This document shows positions 44,982-55,093 of a DNA stretch of 64,000 nucleotides, in pieces. The position numbers were made by a program, and so were the translations under genes. This DNA is from Paracoccus sp. Z118 (lineage in GTDB: Bacteria > Pseudomonadota > Alphaproteobacteria > Rhodobacterales > Rhodobacteraceae): contig NZ_JAHQZU010000003.1 of the NCBI RefSeq assembly GCF_019061185.1, positions 186,001-250,000 of the forward strand. Direction: 5' to 3'. The notes beneath the pieces are model-generated. The model made no database searches, was not told the origin of the DNA, and saw only the letters and a program-made list of their open reading frames with translations. Positions within the stretch are counted from its first letter, which is position 1. The number at the start of each line of letters is the position of its first letter.

Positions 44982-45326
44982 ATGCCTTTCACAGTGACCG
45001 AACATCGCCTGAACAGCACGCCCGGAGGCCGGGACGACGCCGAGCTGGCGGTCAAGACCAAGCCGAAGACCCAGCGCCCCCCCATGTACAAGGTGCTGCT
45101 TCTGAACGACGATTTCACGCCGATGGAGTTCGTGGTCCATGTCCTCGAACGGCTGTTCGCCATGACCCACGCCCAGGCGATCGAGATCATGCTGACCGTC
45201 CACCGCAAGGGCGTCGCGGTGGTCGGCGTCTTCAGCCACGAGATCGCGGAAACCAAGGTCGCGCAGGTGCTGGAGCTGGCGCGCCGCCAGCAGCACCCGC
45301 TGCAATGCACGATGGAAAAAGAATAG
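44982..45326 (+). CDS. clpS: ClpS, adaptor of the ClpAP protease
   Basis: A 114-residue N-end-rule adaptor. The conserved core [20 protein letters not shown] binds N-degrons, and [20 protein letters not shown] contacts ClpA. The N-terminal ~30 residues are a flexible extension. I start at MPFTVTEH; a GTG four codons later is possible. The clpA gene is not adjacent; instead a methyltransferase gene starts at the next base after the stop. Confidence 0.93.
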   Translation: MPFTVTEHRLNSTPGGRDDAELAVKTKPKTQRPPMYKVLLLNDDFTPMEFVVHVLERLFAMTHAQAIEIMLTVHRKGVAVVGVFSHEIAETKVAQVLELARRQQHPLQCTMEKE

Positions 45327-46340
45327 ATGGCCGGCTCTCGGCTGGAGCTGATCGCGCCGGAAGGCCCGGTCCTGCTGGTTGGCGCGCGCGCCTCGGACGA
45401 TCTGTCGGGCTTCGATCCCGCCTCGGCCGTGGTCGTGCAGGGGCTTCGGCCCGACCATGATTCGCTGAAGGCGCGGGGCTTCCGCGTGCTGCCGCTGCTG
45501 TCCGATCTGGCGGAAGGCGATGCGGCGAACTCGGCGGTCGTGTTCCTGCCGCGCGCGCGGGCGCTCGCGCGGGCCCGGATCGCTGCGGCAGCGGCGGTGC
45601 TGCCGCCCGGCGCGGCGCTGTGGATCGACGGGCAGAAGACCGACGGCATCGACGCCGCGCTGAAGGAGATGCGCGGGCTGGCGGACGTGGACGAGGTCCA
45701 TTCCCGTGCCCATGGCAAGATCTTCCGCGTAACGGTTCCGTCCGGCGACTGGCTGCCCGAGGATTGGGTCGCCCGCGACATCGATCTGGGTGGCTTCGTG
45801 ACCCGGCCCGGCCTTTTCTCGGCGGATGGTGTCGATCCCGCCTCGGCCATGCTGGCGGCGCATCTGCCCGAGCGGATGCCGACCCGCGTCGTCGATCTGG
45901 GCGCGGGCTGGGGCTGGCTGTCGGCGCAGGTGCTGGCCCGGCCCGGAGTCGAAGCGCTGCATCTGGTCGAGGCCGACGCCGAGGCGCTCGCCTGTGCGCG
46001 CCGCAACATCACCGATCCGCGCGCCGCGTTCCACTGGGCTGACGCCACCACCTTCCGGCTACCGGAACCCGTGAATGGCGTCGTGATGAACCCGCCCTTC
46101 CACGATGGCCGCGCCGCCGACCCGCATCTGGGGGCGCGCTTCATCCGCGCGGCGGCGGGGCTGCTGACCGGGGCAGGGCGGCTCTGGATGGTCGCCAACC
46201 GGCACCTGCCCTATGAGGCCGCGCTGAACGAGCATTTCGCGGGCGTGACCGAGATCGGCGGCGACACCCGCTTCAAGATCATCAGCGCGTCCGGTGCCCG
46301 CCGCACGGCCGCGCCCGCCACACGGACGCGGCGGCGCTGA
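45327..46340 (+). CDS. RsmC-like 16S rRNA guanine-N2 methyltransferase
   Basis: A 337-residue class I SAM methyltransferase. The C-terminal domain has the SAM-binding loop VVDLGAGWGWLSAQVL and catalytic VVMNPPFHDGR, the NPPF motif of N-methyltransferases. The N-terminal half is a degenerate duplicate domain, as in RsmC/RsmD-like enzymes that modify 16S rRNA (G1207 in E. coli). It starts directly after the clpS stop, so translation is probably coupled. Confidence 0.85.
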   Translation: MAGSRLELIAPEGPVLLVGARASDDLSGFDPASAVVVQGLRPDHDSLKARGFRVLPLLSDLAEGDAANSAVVFLPRARALARARIAAAAAVLPPGAALWIDGQKTDGIDAALKEMRGLADVDEVHSRAHGKIFRVTVPSGDWLPEDWVARDIDLGGFVTRPGLFSADGVDPASAMLAAHLPERMPTRVVDLGAGWGWLSAQVLARPGVEALHLVEADAEALACARRNITDPRAAFHWADATTFRLPEPVNGVVMNPPFHDGRAADPHLGARFIRAAAGLLTGAGRLWMVANRHLPYEAALNEHFAGVTEIGGDTRFKIISASGARRTAAPATRTRRR

Positions 46341-46344
46341 GCGC

Positions 46345-46755
46345 CTAGTCCTCCTCGGGATAGGCGGCCTGGCAGGCGCGGACCGCGGTTTCCGCCCCCG
46401 GCCGCAGGGCGGCGGCGCGGGCGGCGAGGTTGTCGCGCTTCCGCGTCTCGGTCGTCGGGTCGATTGCCACCCGGTAGCGCTCGACATCCGGGACGGTGCG
46501 GAAGCAGGTTCGGTAGAACGGGCGGATCTCGCCGTCCTTGGTGCGGACGTAGTCGCGGCAGGTGTCGAACTCGGTCCGGGTGGTCTGGCGCCGCTCCCAC
46601 GCATAGCCGCGGTTCAGGTTGCCCTGCACCTCGGCCAGCAGGTTCGACACGGTCCGGTATTCGCTGGTGTTGCGGGAGATGCATTGTTCCCGCGGGGTGG
46701 CGCAGGCGGCCAGCGTCAGGCAGGCCAGCGCGGTCAGGGTGAGGTTGCGGGTCAT
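46345..46755 (-). CDS. Predicted lipoprotein, function unknown
   Basis: A 136-residue protein with a lipobox LAAC (Cys18) after a short hydrophobic signal, so it should be lipid-anchored. The mature part has four more cysteines (EQCISR, DTCRDY, RTCFRT, VRACQ) that could form disulfides. I do not recognise a family. It is convergent with the methyltransferase gene and divergent from hemF. Confidence 0.75.
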   Translation of the reverse strand: MTRNLTLTALACLTLAACATPREQCISRNTSEYRTVSNLLAEVQGNLNRGYAWERRQTTRTEFDTCRDYVRTKDGEIRPFYRTCFRTVPDVERYRVAIDPTTETRKRDNLAARAAALRPGAETAVRACQAAYPEED

Positions 46756-46831
46756 CCGGGGTGCCTTTACCTAAGAGGCCCCAAGCCTAGCGCCGCACCG
46801 GCCCGCAGCGCAATTCACGAAAGGATGCCCG

Positions 46832-47692
46832 ATGGAAATGCTGACCGAGCGCAACGAGGCCGCCGGCTGGTTCCACGCCCTCCGCGACCGGATCGTAGCC
46901 GCGTTCGAGGGGCTGGAGCATCGCGGGCCGGAAGGCGGGGCGCCCGGCCGGTTCGAGGTGACGCCCACCACTCGCGCGAATGACGGCGGCGGCGGGATCA
47001 TGTCGGTGATGCGCGGCGGCCGCGTCTTCGAGAAGGTCGGCGTGAACTGGTCCGAGGTGCACGGCACGCTTGCCCCCCGCGCCCAGGCGGCGATGGCGGC
47101 GCGCGGCGTTCCGGGGATGGCGGACGATCCGCGCTTCTGGGCCTCGGGGATCAGCCTCGTCGCGCATATGCAGAACCCGCACGCGCCAGCCGTCCACATG
47201 AACACCCGCATGTTCTGGACGCCGAATGCGTGGTGGTTCGGGGGCGGGGCGGACCTCAACCCCTGTCTCGAATACGCCGAGGACACCGCCCATTTCCACG
47301 GCACGCTCCGCGCCGCCTGCGCGCCGCACGGGGCGGATTACTACGACCGTTTCAAGGTCTGGGCGGACGAGTATTTCTTCATCCCCCATCGCGGCCGGGC
47401 GCGGGGCGTGGGCGGGATCTTCTACGACGACCTGAACTCGGGCGACTGGGCCGCCGACTTCGCCTTTACCAGGGCCGTGGGCGAGGCGTTCCTGCCCGCC
47501 TTCCTGCCCTTGGCCGAGCGGCGGATGGCGCAGCCGTGGACGGATGCCGACCGCGACGCGCAGCTGATCCACCGCGGGCTCTACGCCGAATACAACCTCG
47601 TCTATGACCGGGGCACGAAATTCGGACTGGAGACCGGCCACGATCCCGACGCGGTGCTGATGAGCCTGCCGCCGCTGGCGAAATGGGTCTGA
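46832..47692 (+). CDS. hemF: Oxygen-dependent coproporphyrinogen III oxidase
   Basis: A 286-residue HemF enzyme. Family segments visible are VHMNTRMFWTPNAWWFGGGA, AHFHGTLRAAC, DEYFFIPHRGRARGVGGIFY and EYNLVYDRGTKFGL. It converts coproporphyrinogen III to protoporphyrinogen IX using O2. GAAAGG lies upstream of the ATG at 46832. It is the aerobic counterpart of hemN in this window and ends 4 bp from a convergent transporter gene. Confidence 0.95.
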   Translation: MEMLTERNEAAGWFHALRDRIVAAFEGLEHRGPEGGAPGRFEVTPTTRANDGGGGIMSVMRGGRVFEKVGVNWSEVHGTLAPRAQAAMAARGVPGMADDPRFWASGISLVAHMQNPHAPAVHMNTRMFWTPNAWWFGGGADLNPCLEYAEDTAHFHGTLRAACAPHGADYYDRFKVWADEYFFIPHRGRARGVGGIFYDDLNSGDWAADFAFTRAVGEAFLPAFLPLAERRMAQPWTDADRDAQLIHRGLYAEYNLVYDRGTKFGLETGHDPDAVLMSLPPLAKWV

Positions 47693-47696
47693 CCGC

Positions 47697-48566
47697 CTAG
47701 CGCGTCGTCCACAGCAGCCAAGCCACCCCGGTCGCGATCAGCGCCATGCCGGCGATATGGCGCGCGGTCATCGCCTCGTTCCGGCGGCGCGAGACGGCGG
47801 CGGCGAACACCACCTCGGCCAGCGCGAGCGTGCGGACATTGGCGGCGGGGGTGAGCGCGAAGGCGATGAACCAGAACTGCGAGGCGAGCGCGCCGAGGAA
47901 CCCCGCGCCGAGCGATTCGCGCCACGCAAGCACCATGCCCCGCAGCGCCGCCCGGTCGCGCAGCGCCAGCCACGCACCGACCAGCGCCGTCTGCAGGGCG
48001 AGCGAGACGACGAGGATCGTCGTGGCGCGGACTATGAGGCCGCCGCTCTCCAGCGACAGGATTCCGCCGCGAAAGCCGATGGCCGACAGCCCGAACAGCC
48101 CGCCCGCCGCGACCGCCAGCGCGACCGGGCCAAGCCCGGCGCGTCGCCAGCCGGTCCCCGACATCATCAGCACCCCCGCCGTGGCCACGGCGATGGCGCC
48201 CATCCGCGCCGGGGTCAGCGCCTCGCCCAGCAGCACGGCGCCGAGGATCGCCAGCGTCACCGGCTCGGTCTTGATCAGCGCTGTCGCCTGCGCGAAGCCG
48301 CGCCGCTGCATCGCCGTCAGCATCAGCGCCGTCGCCGCGACCTGCGACAGCGCCCCCATCGCGGCATAGCCGACCGCGGAAAGGTTAACCGGTGGCACCT
48401 GCTGGACCGCCGCGACCAGCGCGAGGAACAGCACCGCGAAGGGCAGCCCGAAAAGGAACCGCACCCCCGTCGCGCCCATCGTCCCGAGCCGCGAGGTCAG
48501 CCCCGCCTGCGCCGCATTCCGCCCGGTCTGCGCCAGCGCGGCAATCAGCGTGGCCGCGATCCACAT
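47697..48566 (-). CDS. EamA/DMT-family transporter
   Basis: A 289-residue membrane protein with about ten hydrophobic segments in two EamA repeats (LAILGAVLLGEALTPARMGA; NVRTLALAEVVFAAAVSRRR). It starts 4 bp after the hemE stop and is probably in the hemE transcript. Substrate is unknown; it is not closely similar to the EamA protein at 17762. Confidence 0.85.
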   Translation of the reverse strand: MWIAATLIAALAQTGRNAAQAGLTSRLGTMGATGVRFLFGLPFAVLFLALVAAVQQVPPVNLSAVGYAAMGALSQVAATALMLTAMQRRGFAQATALIKTEPVTLAILGAVLLGEALTPARMGAIAVATAGVLMMSGTGWRRAGLGPVALAVAAGGLFGLSAIGFRGGILSLESGGLIVRATTILVVSLALQTALVGAWLALRDRAALRGMVLAWRESLGAGFLGALASQFWFIAFALTPAANVRTLALAEVVFAAAVSRRRNEAMTARHIAGMALIATGVAWLLWTTR

Positions 48567-48570
48567 TGGC

Positions 48571-49641
48571 TCAGCGGCCCGCGCGGACCGTCTCGACCAT
48601 CAGGGCGACGTTGTCGGGGTTGGCGTCGGGGGTGATCCCGTGGCCGAGGTTGAAGATATGCGGCCCGCCCGAGAAGGCTGCGACGATCCGCCGCATCTCG
48701 TCCACCAGCGCCTGCCCGCCCGTCACCATGTGCTGCGGCGCAAGGTTCCCCTGCACGCAGCCGTCGCGCTGCACGTTGGCAGCGGCCCAGCCCGCATCGA
48801 CCGACTGGTCCAGCGCCACGCAGTCGGCGCCGGTCGCGCGGGCAAAGCCGACATAGCGCGGCCCGGCCTCACGCGGGAAGGCGATGATCGGGATGGCCGG
48901 ATGACGGGCTTTCAGCGCCGCGATGATCTTCGCGGTGGGGGCGAGCGCGAAATCGTCGAAATCCTGCCCCTTGAGGCTTCCGGCCCAGCTGTCGAACAGC
49001 TTGACGACCTCGGCCCCGGCCTCGATCTGGGCCGAGAGATACTCGATCGTGGCATCCCCGATGCGGTCGATCAGCGCCGTGAAGGCGGCCCGGTCGGCGT
49101 CCTTGAACGCATGGGCGGGCCCCTGATCGGGGGTGCCGCGTCCGGCGACCATGTAGGTGGCGACCGTCCAGGGGGCGCCCGCGAAGCCGATCAGCGTCGT
49201 CTGCTCGGGCAGCTCGCGCCGCAGGATGCGGATCGTCTCGTAGATCGGGGAAAGGGTGTCGTGGACCGCGTCCGCCGGTTTCAGCGCGGCAACCCCGGCG
49301 GGGCTGGTGATGGTCGAGAGGCGCGGCCCCTCTCCGGTCACGAACCACACGTCGGAGCCGAGCGCCTGCGGCACCAGCAGGATGTCGGCGAACAGGATCG
49401 CGCCGTCGAAGCCGAAGCGGCGGATCGGCTGCAACGTGACCTCGGCCGCGAGGTCGGGGTTGTAGCAGAGCGACAGGAAATCGCCCGCCTCGGCCCGCTT
49501 CGCGCGGTATTCCGGCAGGTAGCGGCCGGCCTGCCGCATCATCCAGATCGGCGGTGTCGGCAGGGTCTCGCCTGCAAGGGCGCGCAGGATCGTCTTGGCG
49601 GGGGCGGTCGTCATCGGGTGGGGGTGCGGCTGCTTGTCCAT
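48571..49641 (-). CDS. hemE: Uroporphyrinogen decarboxylase
   Basis: A 356-residue HemE. Signature [17 protein letters not shown] carries the substrate-binding arginines, and [14 protein letters not shown] and NLGHGI are conserved. It decarboxylates uroporphyrinogen III to coproporphyrinogen III. A start at MTTAPAKT, nine codons later, is possible. It is divergent from hemC with 55 bp between, so both heme genes share a promoter region. Confidence 0.95.
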   Translation of the reverse strand: MDKQPHPHPMTTAPAKTILRALAGETLPTPPIWMMRQAGRYLPEYRAKRAEAGDFLSLCYNPDLAAEVTLQPIRRFGFDGAILFADILLVPQALGSDVWFVTGEGPRLSTITSPAGVAALKPADAVHDTLSPIYETIRILRRELPEQTTLIGFAGAPWTVATYMVAGRGTPDQGPAHAFKDADRAAFTALIDRIGDATIEYLSAQIEAGAEVVKLFDSWAGSLKGQDFDDFALAPTAKIIAALKARHPAIPIIAFPREAGPRYVGFARATGADCVALDQSVDAGWAAANVQRDGCVQGNLAPQHMVTGGQALVDEMRRIVAAFSGGPHIFNLGHGITPDANPDNVALMVETVRAGR

Positions 49642-49696
49642 GCCCCTTCATCGCCACGCCCGCCCGGTTGTCAAGCCGCGCCCGCAGGGGTAACCC

Positions 49697-50686
49697 GTGC
49701 GGATGAACACGGTCCTTCCCACATCTTCCCATCCGCTCCGCATCGGCACGCGCGGCTCGGCCCTCGCGCTCGCTCAGGCGCACGAGACCCGCGACCGGCT
49801 GATGGCCGCTCACGACCTGCCCGAGGATGCCTTCCGCATCGTCGTGATCAAGACCACCGGCGACCGGATCATCGACCGGCCGCTGAAGGAGATCGGCGGC
49901 AAGGGCCTTTTTACCCGCGAGATCGAGGATGCGCTGCTCGACGGCGCGATCGACATCGCGGTGCATTCGATGAAGGACATGCCGGTGCTGCAGCCGGATG
50001 GGCTGGTGATCGACTGCTACCTGCCGCGCGAGGATGTGCGTGACGCCTTCGTCAGCCGCCGCTTCGGCTCGATTGCCGAGATGCCGGCGGGGGCGCGGAT
50101 CGGCTCGTCCAGCCTGCGGCGGCGGGCCCAGGTGAAGCTGATCCGCCCCGATCTGGAGGTGGTGGAGTTCCGCGGCAACGTCCAGACCCGCCTGCGGAAG
50201 CTGGACGAGGGCGTGGCGGATGCGACCTTCCTGGCGATGGCGGGCCTTTCCCGGCTCGGCATGCCGGAGGTGGCCGCGGGGGCGATCGAGCCGGGCGACA
50301 TGCTGCCGGCGATTGCGCAGGGCGCCATCGGGATCGAGCGGCGGGCAGACGATACCGTCGCCGCGGCGCTGGTCGCGGCGATCTCGGACCTGGCCACGGC
50401 GCTGCGGGTTGATGCCGAACGCGCGCTGCTGGCCGGGCTCGACGGCTCCTGCGACACGCCCATCGCAGGGCTTGCGGAACTGGGCGAAGGCGGCACGCTG
50501 CGTCTGCGGGGCGAGATCCTGCTGCCGGACGGGTCGGTCAGCGTCGCGGGCGAGCGTCGGGGCATGGCGGCGGACGGCCGGGCGATGGGCGCGGACCTTG
50601 CCGACGAGCTCCTGCGCCGCGCGCCGCCGGAGTTCTTCGAGTTGACGGGGATCAGCCCTCATCGGGGCTCGCCACCAGTCGAGTGA
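49697..50686 (+). CDS. hemC: Hydroxymethylbilane synthase (porphobilinogen deaminase)
   Basis: A 329-residue HemC. Conserved parts are RIGTRGSALALAQ, HSMKDMPVL, RIGSSSLRRRAQ and the dipyrromethane-binding cysteine in LDGSCDTPIAG. It joins four porphobilinogens into hydroxymethylbilane. A GTG at 49697 has AGGGG at good spacing, while the ATG two codons later is more distant from it; both fit. It is divergent from hemE. Confidence 0.95.
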   Translation: MRMNTVLPTSSHPLRIGTRGSALALAQAHETRDRLMAAHDLPEDAFRIVVIKTTGDRIIDRPLKEIGGKGLFTREIEDALLDGAIDIAVHSMKDMPVLQPDGLVIDCYLPREDVRDAFVSRRFGSIAEMPAGARIGSSSLRRRAQVKLIRPDLEVVEFRGNVQTRLRKLDEGVADATFLAMAGLSRLGMPEVAAGAIEPGDMLPAIAQGAIGIERRADDTVAAALVAAISDLATALRVDAERALLAGLDGSCDTPIAGLAELGEGGTLRLRGEILLPDGSVSVAGERRGMAADGRAMGADLADELLRRAPPEFFELTGISPHRGSPPVE

Positions 50687-50973
50687 GCGGGTGGCCGGAC
50701 CGTTACGCATGTGCAAATGTGCTCTGGTCCGCGCTTGCCGCTCAACCAGATGCTGGTTGGATATACGATATCGACCTCGCTCGGTGGTTTAGCGGTTCGT
50801 GTGCCACCCGACTTTCCCTCGGGGTCGTGCAAGCCCGAGGGGCGCTGCAAACCGCGCAGCACTTTCGCGTTCAGACAGCCAGGCAAAGCTTCGGACCCCG
50901 CCGTGTCGAACTTGGAGACGCCTTCCTGCGCTGCAGGTGCGCCGGTCCCGGCCCGGAGTGCGTCCCAGAAACC
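50687..50973. other. Gap between hemC and lexA with a hairpin
   Basis: A 287-bp gap between convergent genes with no gene I can support. A perfect 8-bp stem CCCTCGGG/CCCGAGGG with a 10-nt loop lies at 50816-50841 and may end one or both transcripts, though no U-run follows. Confidence 0.45.
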
Positions 50974-51735
50974 TCAATAACTGCGGATGAGCCCCACCAG
51001 CCGGCCCTGCACATGGACCTTGTCCTCCGGCAGGACGCGCGTCTCGTAAGCGGGGTTCGCGGCTTCCAGCGCGATCATGCCGCCCTTGCGGCGATAGCGT
51101 TTCAGCGTCGCCTCGGCCCCCTCGACCAGCGCCACGACGATGTCGCCGTTGTCGGCGTGATCCTGTTCGCGGATCACCACGATGTCGCCGTCGTTAATCC
51201 CGGCGTCGATCATGGAATCGCCGTGCACTTCCAGCGCATAATGATGCTCACGCCCCGTCAGCATCGAGCCGGGGACGGCGATATGATGCGAGACCTCGGA
51301 AATCGCCTCGATCGGGACGCCCGCGGCGATGCGGCCCATCACCGGCAGTTCCACGGCCGGGCTGTCCACGATCTGCATGGCCCCGCGCGGACGCGAGGGG
51401 CGGAAGCTGGGGCCGCGCGCCGGCGCGTCGCCGTCGATCACGCGCGGGCTGAAGCCGTTATCCGCCCCGTCCTCGCCCGTATCGCCGCCCCGCGCCAGAT
51501 CATGCTGTCGTCCTTGCAGGTTTTCCGGCAGGCGCACGATTTCCAGCGCCCTTGCGCGGTGGGGCAGGCGGCGGATGAAGCCGCGTTCCTCGAGCGCCGT
51601 CACCAGCCGGTGGATGCCGGATTTCGACCGCAGGTCCAGCGCGAGCTTCATTTCATCGAACGAGGGCGGCACGCCATCGCGCGCGACCCGCAACTGGATG
51701 AATTCGAGAAGCTGGATCTGTTTTCTGGTCAGCAT
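50974..51735 (-). CDS. lexA: LexA, SOS repressor
   Basis: A 253-residue LexA. The N-terminal winged HTH includes [20 protein letters not shown]. Self-cleavage would occur at Ala138-Gly139 (RIAAGVP), with catalytic Ser174 in HGDSMIDAG and Lys212 in [11 protein letters not shown]. It is longer than E. coli LexA because of the linker, as in alphaproteobacteria. An SOS box lies 28 bp upstream, so autoregulation is expected. It follows moeA after a 97-bp gap. Confidence 0.95.
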   Translation of the reverse strand: MLTRKQIQLLEFIQLRVARDGVPPSFDEMKLALDLRSKSGIHRLVTALEERGFIRRLPHRARALEIVRLPENLQGRQHDLARGGDTGEDGADNGFSPRVIDGDAPARGPSFRPSRPRGAMQIVDSPAVELPVMGRIAAGVPIEAISEVSHHIAVPGSMLTGREHHYALEVHGDSMIDAGINDGDIVVIREQDHADNGDIVVALVEGAEATLKRYRRKGGMIALEAANPAYETRVLPEDKVHVQGRLVGLIRSY

Positions 51736-51763
51736 GTCGGGCCCGTCCTGCCTGGCAATGGAT

Positions 51764-51778
51764 GTTCGAGGAATGTTC
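51764..51778. promoter_or_regulatory. SOS box (LexA site)
   Basis: GTTC-GAGGAAT-GTTC on the plus strand is an exact match to the alphaproteobacterial LexA box GTTC-N7-GTTC. It is upstream of lexA and just beyond the 3' end of moeA. Confidence 0.9.
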
Positions 51779-51832
51779 TAGTGGTTTTCCTCTGTCCGGT
51801 CAACGGATAAGCTGATTCGACTGAAGATTTGG

Positions 51833-53017
51833 TTAATCCGCGCCCCTCAGCGGCAGGAACATCACCCGCTCGCCCGCGCGTCGGGCGGAATCACCGGCGG
51901 GACGCACCAGCAGCGCCCCCGCTTCGGCCATCAGCTTCAGCCGCGCCGAATCCTGATCGGGGAACGGTGTCACGACGCTGCCGTCCGGCCCGTCCTCCAG
52001 GCTCGCGCGCAGATAATGCTGCCGGTTCCCTTCGGCCGGAAGGTCGCGGCCGAGGACGCCATGACGCAGCCGGTGCACGCCCGGCAGGCCCTGCATGTGC
52101 CGGATCAGCGGTTGCAGGAACAGGATCGCGCAGACCGTGGCCGAGACAGGGTTGCCCGGCAGCCCCAGCATCGCCGCGCCGCCCAGACGACCGGCGAGCA
52201 GCGGCTTGCCCGGCCGCATCGCGACCTTGTAGAAGGCCTGCTCGATCCCCAGCCCCGTCGCGGCGCGGCCCACCAGATCGTGGTCGCCGACCGAGGCGCC
52301 GCCGATGGTCACGATCACGTCGGCATCCGCCGCGTCGGTCAGGATCGCGGTCAGGCTTTCCTGAGTATCGCGGGCCAGCGGCATGATCCGCACCTCGGCC
52401 CCCGCCTGCTGCGCGAGCGCCGCAACGACGAGATCGTTCGAACTGATGATCTGCCCCGCGGCGGGTGGGGTGCCCGGCGTCACCAGCTCGTCCCCCCCGG
52501 CGATCACGGCGACCGTGGGCGCACGGGCCACGGTGATGCGGGGAAGGTTCATCGCCGCCAGCAGCCCCAGATCGGCCGCGCCGAGGCGGCGGCCGGCGGG
52601 CAGGCTGTCGCTTTCTGAAAAATCATTGCCGCGCAGGCGGATATGAGGACCGGTCGCACCCGCCGCCACGGTGATGAGGTCGCCGTCGCGCGTTGCGTGT
52701 TCCTGCATGACCACCCGGTCGAAGCCGGGGGGAACCGGCGCGCCGGTGAAGATGCGCAGCGCGGTGCCGGGCAGGACGCTGCCGGTCCAGACGCCGCCGG
52801 CGGCAACCTCGCCCACCACCTGCAGCGGGCCGGGCAGGTCGGCGCTGCGGACGGCGTATCCGTCCATCGCGCTCGCGTCGAAGGGCGGCTGGGTCATGCG
52901 CGAGACGGCAGGTTTCAGCAGCACCCGGCCGAGCGCGTCGGCGATGGAGATTTCCTCTCCCTCGGGCTTCGGCGCCAGCGCGAGGACGCGGGCGAGGGCT
53001 TCGTCAACGGTAATCAT
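51833..53017 (-). CDS. moeA: Molybdopterin molybdenumtransferase
   Basis: A 394-residue MoeA. Family segments are [18 protein letters not shown] near the start, [38 protein letters not shown] and GLPGNPVSA. It inserts molybdate into adenylated molybdopterin. Its start overlaps moaC by 4 nt. No molybdoenzyme gene is in the window. Confidence 0.94.
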   Translation of the reverse strand: MITVDEALARVLALAPKPEGEEISIADALGRVLLKPAVSRMTQPPFDASAMDGYAVRSADLPGPLQVVGEVAAGGVWTGSVLPGTALRIFTGAPVPPGFDRVVMQEHATRDGDLITVAAGATGPHIRLRGNDFSESDSLPAGRRLGAADLGLLAAMNLPRITVARAPTVAVIAGGDELVTPGTPPAAGQIISSNDLVVAALAQQAGAEVRIMPLARDTQESLTAILTDAADADVIVTIGGASVGDHDLVGRAATGLGIEQAFYKVAMRPGKPLLAGRLGGAAMLGLPGNPVSATVCAILFLQPLIRHMQGLPGVHRLRHGVLGRDLPAEGNRQHYLRASLEDGPDGSVVTPFPDQDSARLKLMAEAGALLVRPAGDSARRAGERVMFLPLRGAD

Positions 53018-53487
53018 GGGGCGGCCTCGAACGTGCCGGACTTGCCGCCGGTCTTCTTCAGCAGCCGGACCCCTTCGATCCGCATGTCCTTCTGCGCGGC
53101 CTTGAGCATGTCATAGACGGTCAGCGCGGCGACGGTGGCGGCGGTCAGCGCCTCCATCTCGACCCCGGTGCGCCCCGTCGTCCGGGCCGTCGCGGTGATG
53201 CGGATGCCGGGGAGTTCCGGGTCGGGCGTCAGCTCCAGCGCCACCTTGTCGAGCGGCAGCGGATGGCAGAGCGGGATCAGGTCGGCGGTGCGCTTGGCGC
53301 CCATGATGCCTGCAAGGCGGGCGACGCCCAGCACGTCGCCCTTGGCCGCGCCGCCCTGCGCGAGTGCCAACGTCTCGGGCGACATGACCACGGCGGCCAC
53401 GGCCACGGCCTCGCGGGCGGTCGGCTCCTTGCCGGACACGTCCACCATATGCGCCTGTCCGGCGGCGTCGAAATGGGTCAGCGTCAT
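53014..53487 (-). CDS. moaC: Cyclic pyranopterin monophosphate synthase
   Basis: A 157-residue MoaC with [55 protein letters not shown] and the end motif GGKSG. It makes cPMP in molybdenum cofactor synthesis. It overlaps moeA and trpC by 4 nt each. Confidence 0.95.
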   Translation of the reverse strand: MTLTHFDAAGQAHMVDVSGKEPTAREAVAVAAVVMSPETLALAQGGAAKGDVLGVARLAGIMGAKRTADLIPLCHPLPLDKVALELTPDPELPGIRITATARTTGRTGVEMEALTAATVAALTVYDMLKAAQKDMRIEGVRLLKKTGGKSGTFEAAP

Positions 53488-54272
53488 GTCGCCCCCAGAA
53501 TTGCGCGGGTGGCCGCAGCCACGTCGCCCTGCCGCATCAGGCTTTCGCCGATCAGGAAGCGGTGGACCCCCGCTTCCATCATGCGGCCAAGGTCGGCATG
53601 GGTGAAAAGGCCGCTTTCGCAGACCACGTCGCGGCCTTCGGGGATGCGCGGGGCGAGTTGAAGCGTCGTCTCAAGATCCACGTCGAAAGTCTTGAGATTG
53701 CGGTTGTTGATGCCGATCAGCGGCGATTTCAGCCGCAGCGCGCGGTCCAGTTCCTCGGCGTCGTGCACCTCGATCAGCGCGTCCATGCCCCAATGCAGCG
53801 CGGCATCCTCCAGCTCGGCGGCGAGCGTGTCATCGACGGACGCCATGATGATGAGGATGCAGTCGGCCCCCCAGGCGCGGGCCTCGGCCACCTGATAGGT
53901 GTCGTGCAGGAAATCCTTGCGCAGCACCGGCAGATCGCAGACGGCGCGGGCCTCGGTCAGAAACTCGGGCGCGCCCTGAAAGCTCGGCCCGTCGGTCAGG
54001 ATCGACAGGCACGCCGCGCCCCCTTGCTGATAGGCGCGGGCCAGCGCGGGCGGATCGAAGTCGGGCCGGATCAGGCCCTTGGAGGGGCTGGCCTTCTTGA
54101 TTTCCGCGATCAACGCCGGGCCGGTTTCGGCCGCGCGGGTCAGGGCATCCGCGAAGCCGCGCACGGGCGGGGCGGCGCGGGCAGCCTCCTCCACGGCGGA
54201 AAGCGGGCGGGCGGCCTTGGCGGCGGCGATTTCGTCGAGCTTGTAGCTCTTGATGCGGTCAAGGATGTTCAT
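53484..54272 (-). CDS. trpC: Indole-3-glycerol-phosphate synthase
   Basis: A 262-residue TIM-barrel enzyme. It shows the opening [40 protein letters not shown], and [15 protein letters not shown]. It closes the indole ring in tryptophan synthesis. I start at MNILDRI; upstream in-frame residues belong to the overlapping ung gene. It overlaps ung and moaC by 4 nt. Confidence 0.95.
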   Translation of the reverse strand: MNILDRIKSYKLDEIAAAKAARPLSAVEEAARAAPPVRGFADALTRAAETGPALIAEIKKASPSKGLIRPDFDPPALARAYQQGGAACLSILTDGPSFQGAPEFLTEARAVCDLPVLRKDFLHDTYQVAEARAWGADCILIIMASVDDTLAAELEDAALHWGMDALIEVHDAEELDRALRLKSPLIGINNRNLKTFDVDLETTLQLAPRIPEGRDVVCESGLFTHADLGRMMEAGVHRFLIGESLMRQGDVAAATRAILGAT

Positions 54273-55093
54273 GGCTCGGTGATAGCCCCGCCGGTGCCGG
54301 TCGCGCAACCGTGACCCGCCCAATCCACGAGCGGCAGCCGTTGTGCGGCGAGCCAGTCATTGGTGCGGCTGAACGGACGCGAGCCGAAGAAGCCGCGCCT
54401 TGCCGAAAGGGGCGAAGGGTGGGCGGACGCGATCAGCAGATCCTGCGGGCGGGGCAGGCCCAACGCCGCCTTCTGCGCGTGGCCGCCCCAGAGGATGAAG
54501 GCCAGCGGGCCGTGCCGCTGCGCCTCGGCGATCGCCTGCCGCGCCAGCCGGTCCCAGCCCCAGCGGGAATGGGCACCGGCCGCTCCGGGCGGGACGGAAA
54601 GCGAGGTGTTCAGCAGCAGCACGCCCTGCTGCGCCCAGTGGCTCAGATCGCCGGTCGAGGGGGCCGCCCCGGTATCCGCGCGCAGTTCCGCCATGATGTT
54701 GGCCAGCGAGCGGGGCAGGGCGACACCCGGATTGACCGAGAAGGCGAGGCCGTTCGCGTGGCCCGGCGTGGGATAGGGGTCCTGGCCGAGGATCACGACC
54801 CGCGCCCGTTCAGGCGGCACGGTGTCGAGCGCGGCGAACACGCGGGCCGGACCGGGAAGCCATTCGGTGCCCGCCAGCCGGTCGCGGATCGGCGGCCAAT
54901 CCGAGGAAAAGAACGGCAGGTGCTCCCATCCGCGGGGAATCGCCGGATCAGCGTCCGGGCTGGCGGGGGGCGGATCAAGTCCGGCGAAGATGGCCGCGTC
55001 GGGATCGGACGCCGCAGACCCTTCGCCGACGCAGGGACCAGAGTCGCAGCTTGCCCCGGACCCGTCTGGGCGCGCTGGATTTCCCCGGCTCAC
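54269..55093 (-). CDS. ung: Uracil-DNA glycosylase, family 1
   Basis: A 274-residue UDG. Motif [21 protein letters not shown] holds the catalytic Asp and the uracil-binding residues, LLLNTSLSV follows, and [18 protein letters not shown] is the leucine-loop motif. The first ~55 residues are a poorly conserved extension. The start overlaps trpD by 4 nt and the end overlaps trpC by 4 nt, so a DNA-repair gene sits inside a tryptophan operon. Confidence 0.92.
   Translation of the reverse strand: MSRGNPARPDGSGASCDSGPCVGEGSAASDPDAAIFAGLDPPPASPDADPAIPRGWEHLPFFSSDWPPIRDRLAGTEWLPGPARVFAALDTVPPERARVVILGQDPYPTPGHANGLAFSVNPGVALPRSLANIMAELRADTGAAPSTGDLSHWAQQGVLLLNTSLSVPPGAAGAHSRWGWDRLARQAIAEAQRHGPLAFILWGGHAQKAALGLPRPQDLLIASAHPSPLSARRGFFGSRPFSRTNDWLAAQRLPLVDWAGHGCATGTGGAITEP

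Noticed and set aside
45327..46340. Possible toxin or restriction methyltransferase next to clpS
   Set aside because: The NPPFH motif and two-domain layout match RsmC-type rRNA methyltransferases, and no nuclease partner is adjacent.
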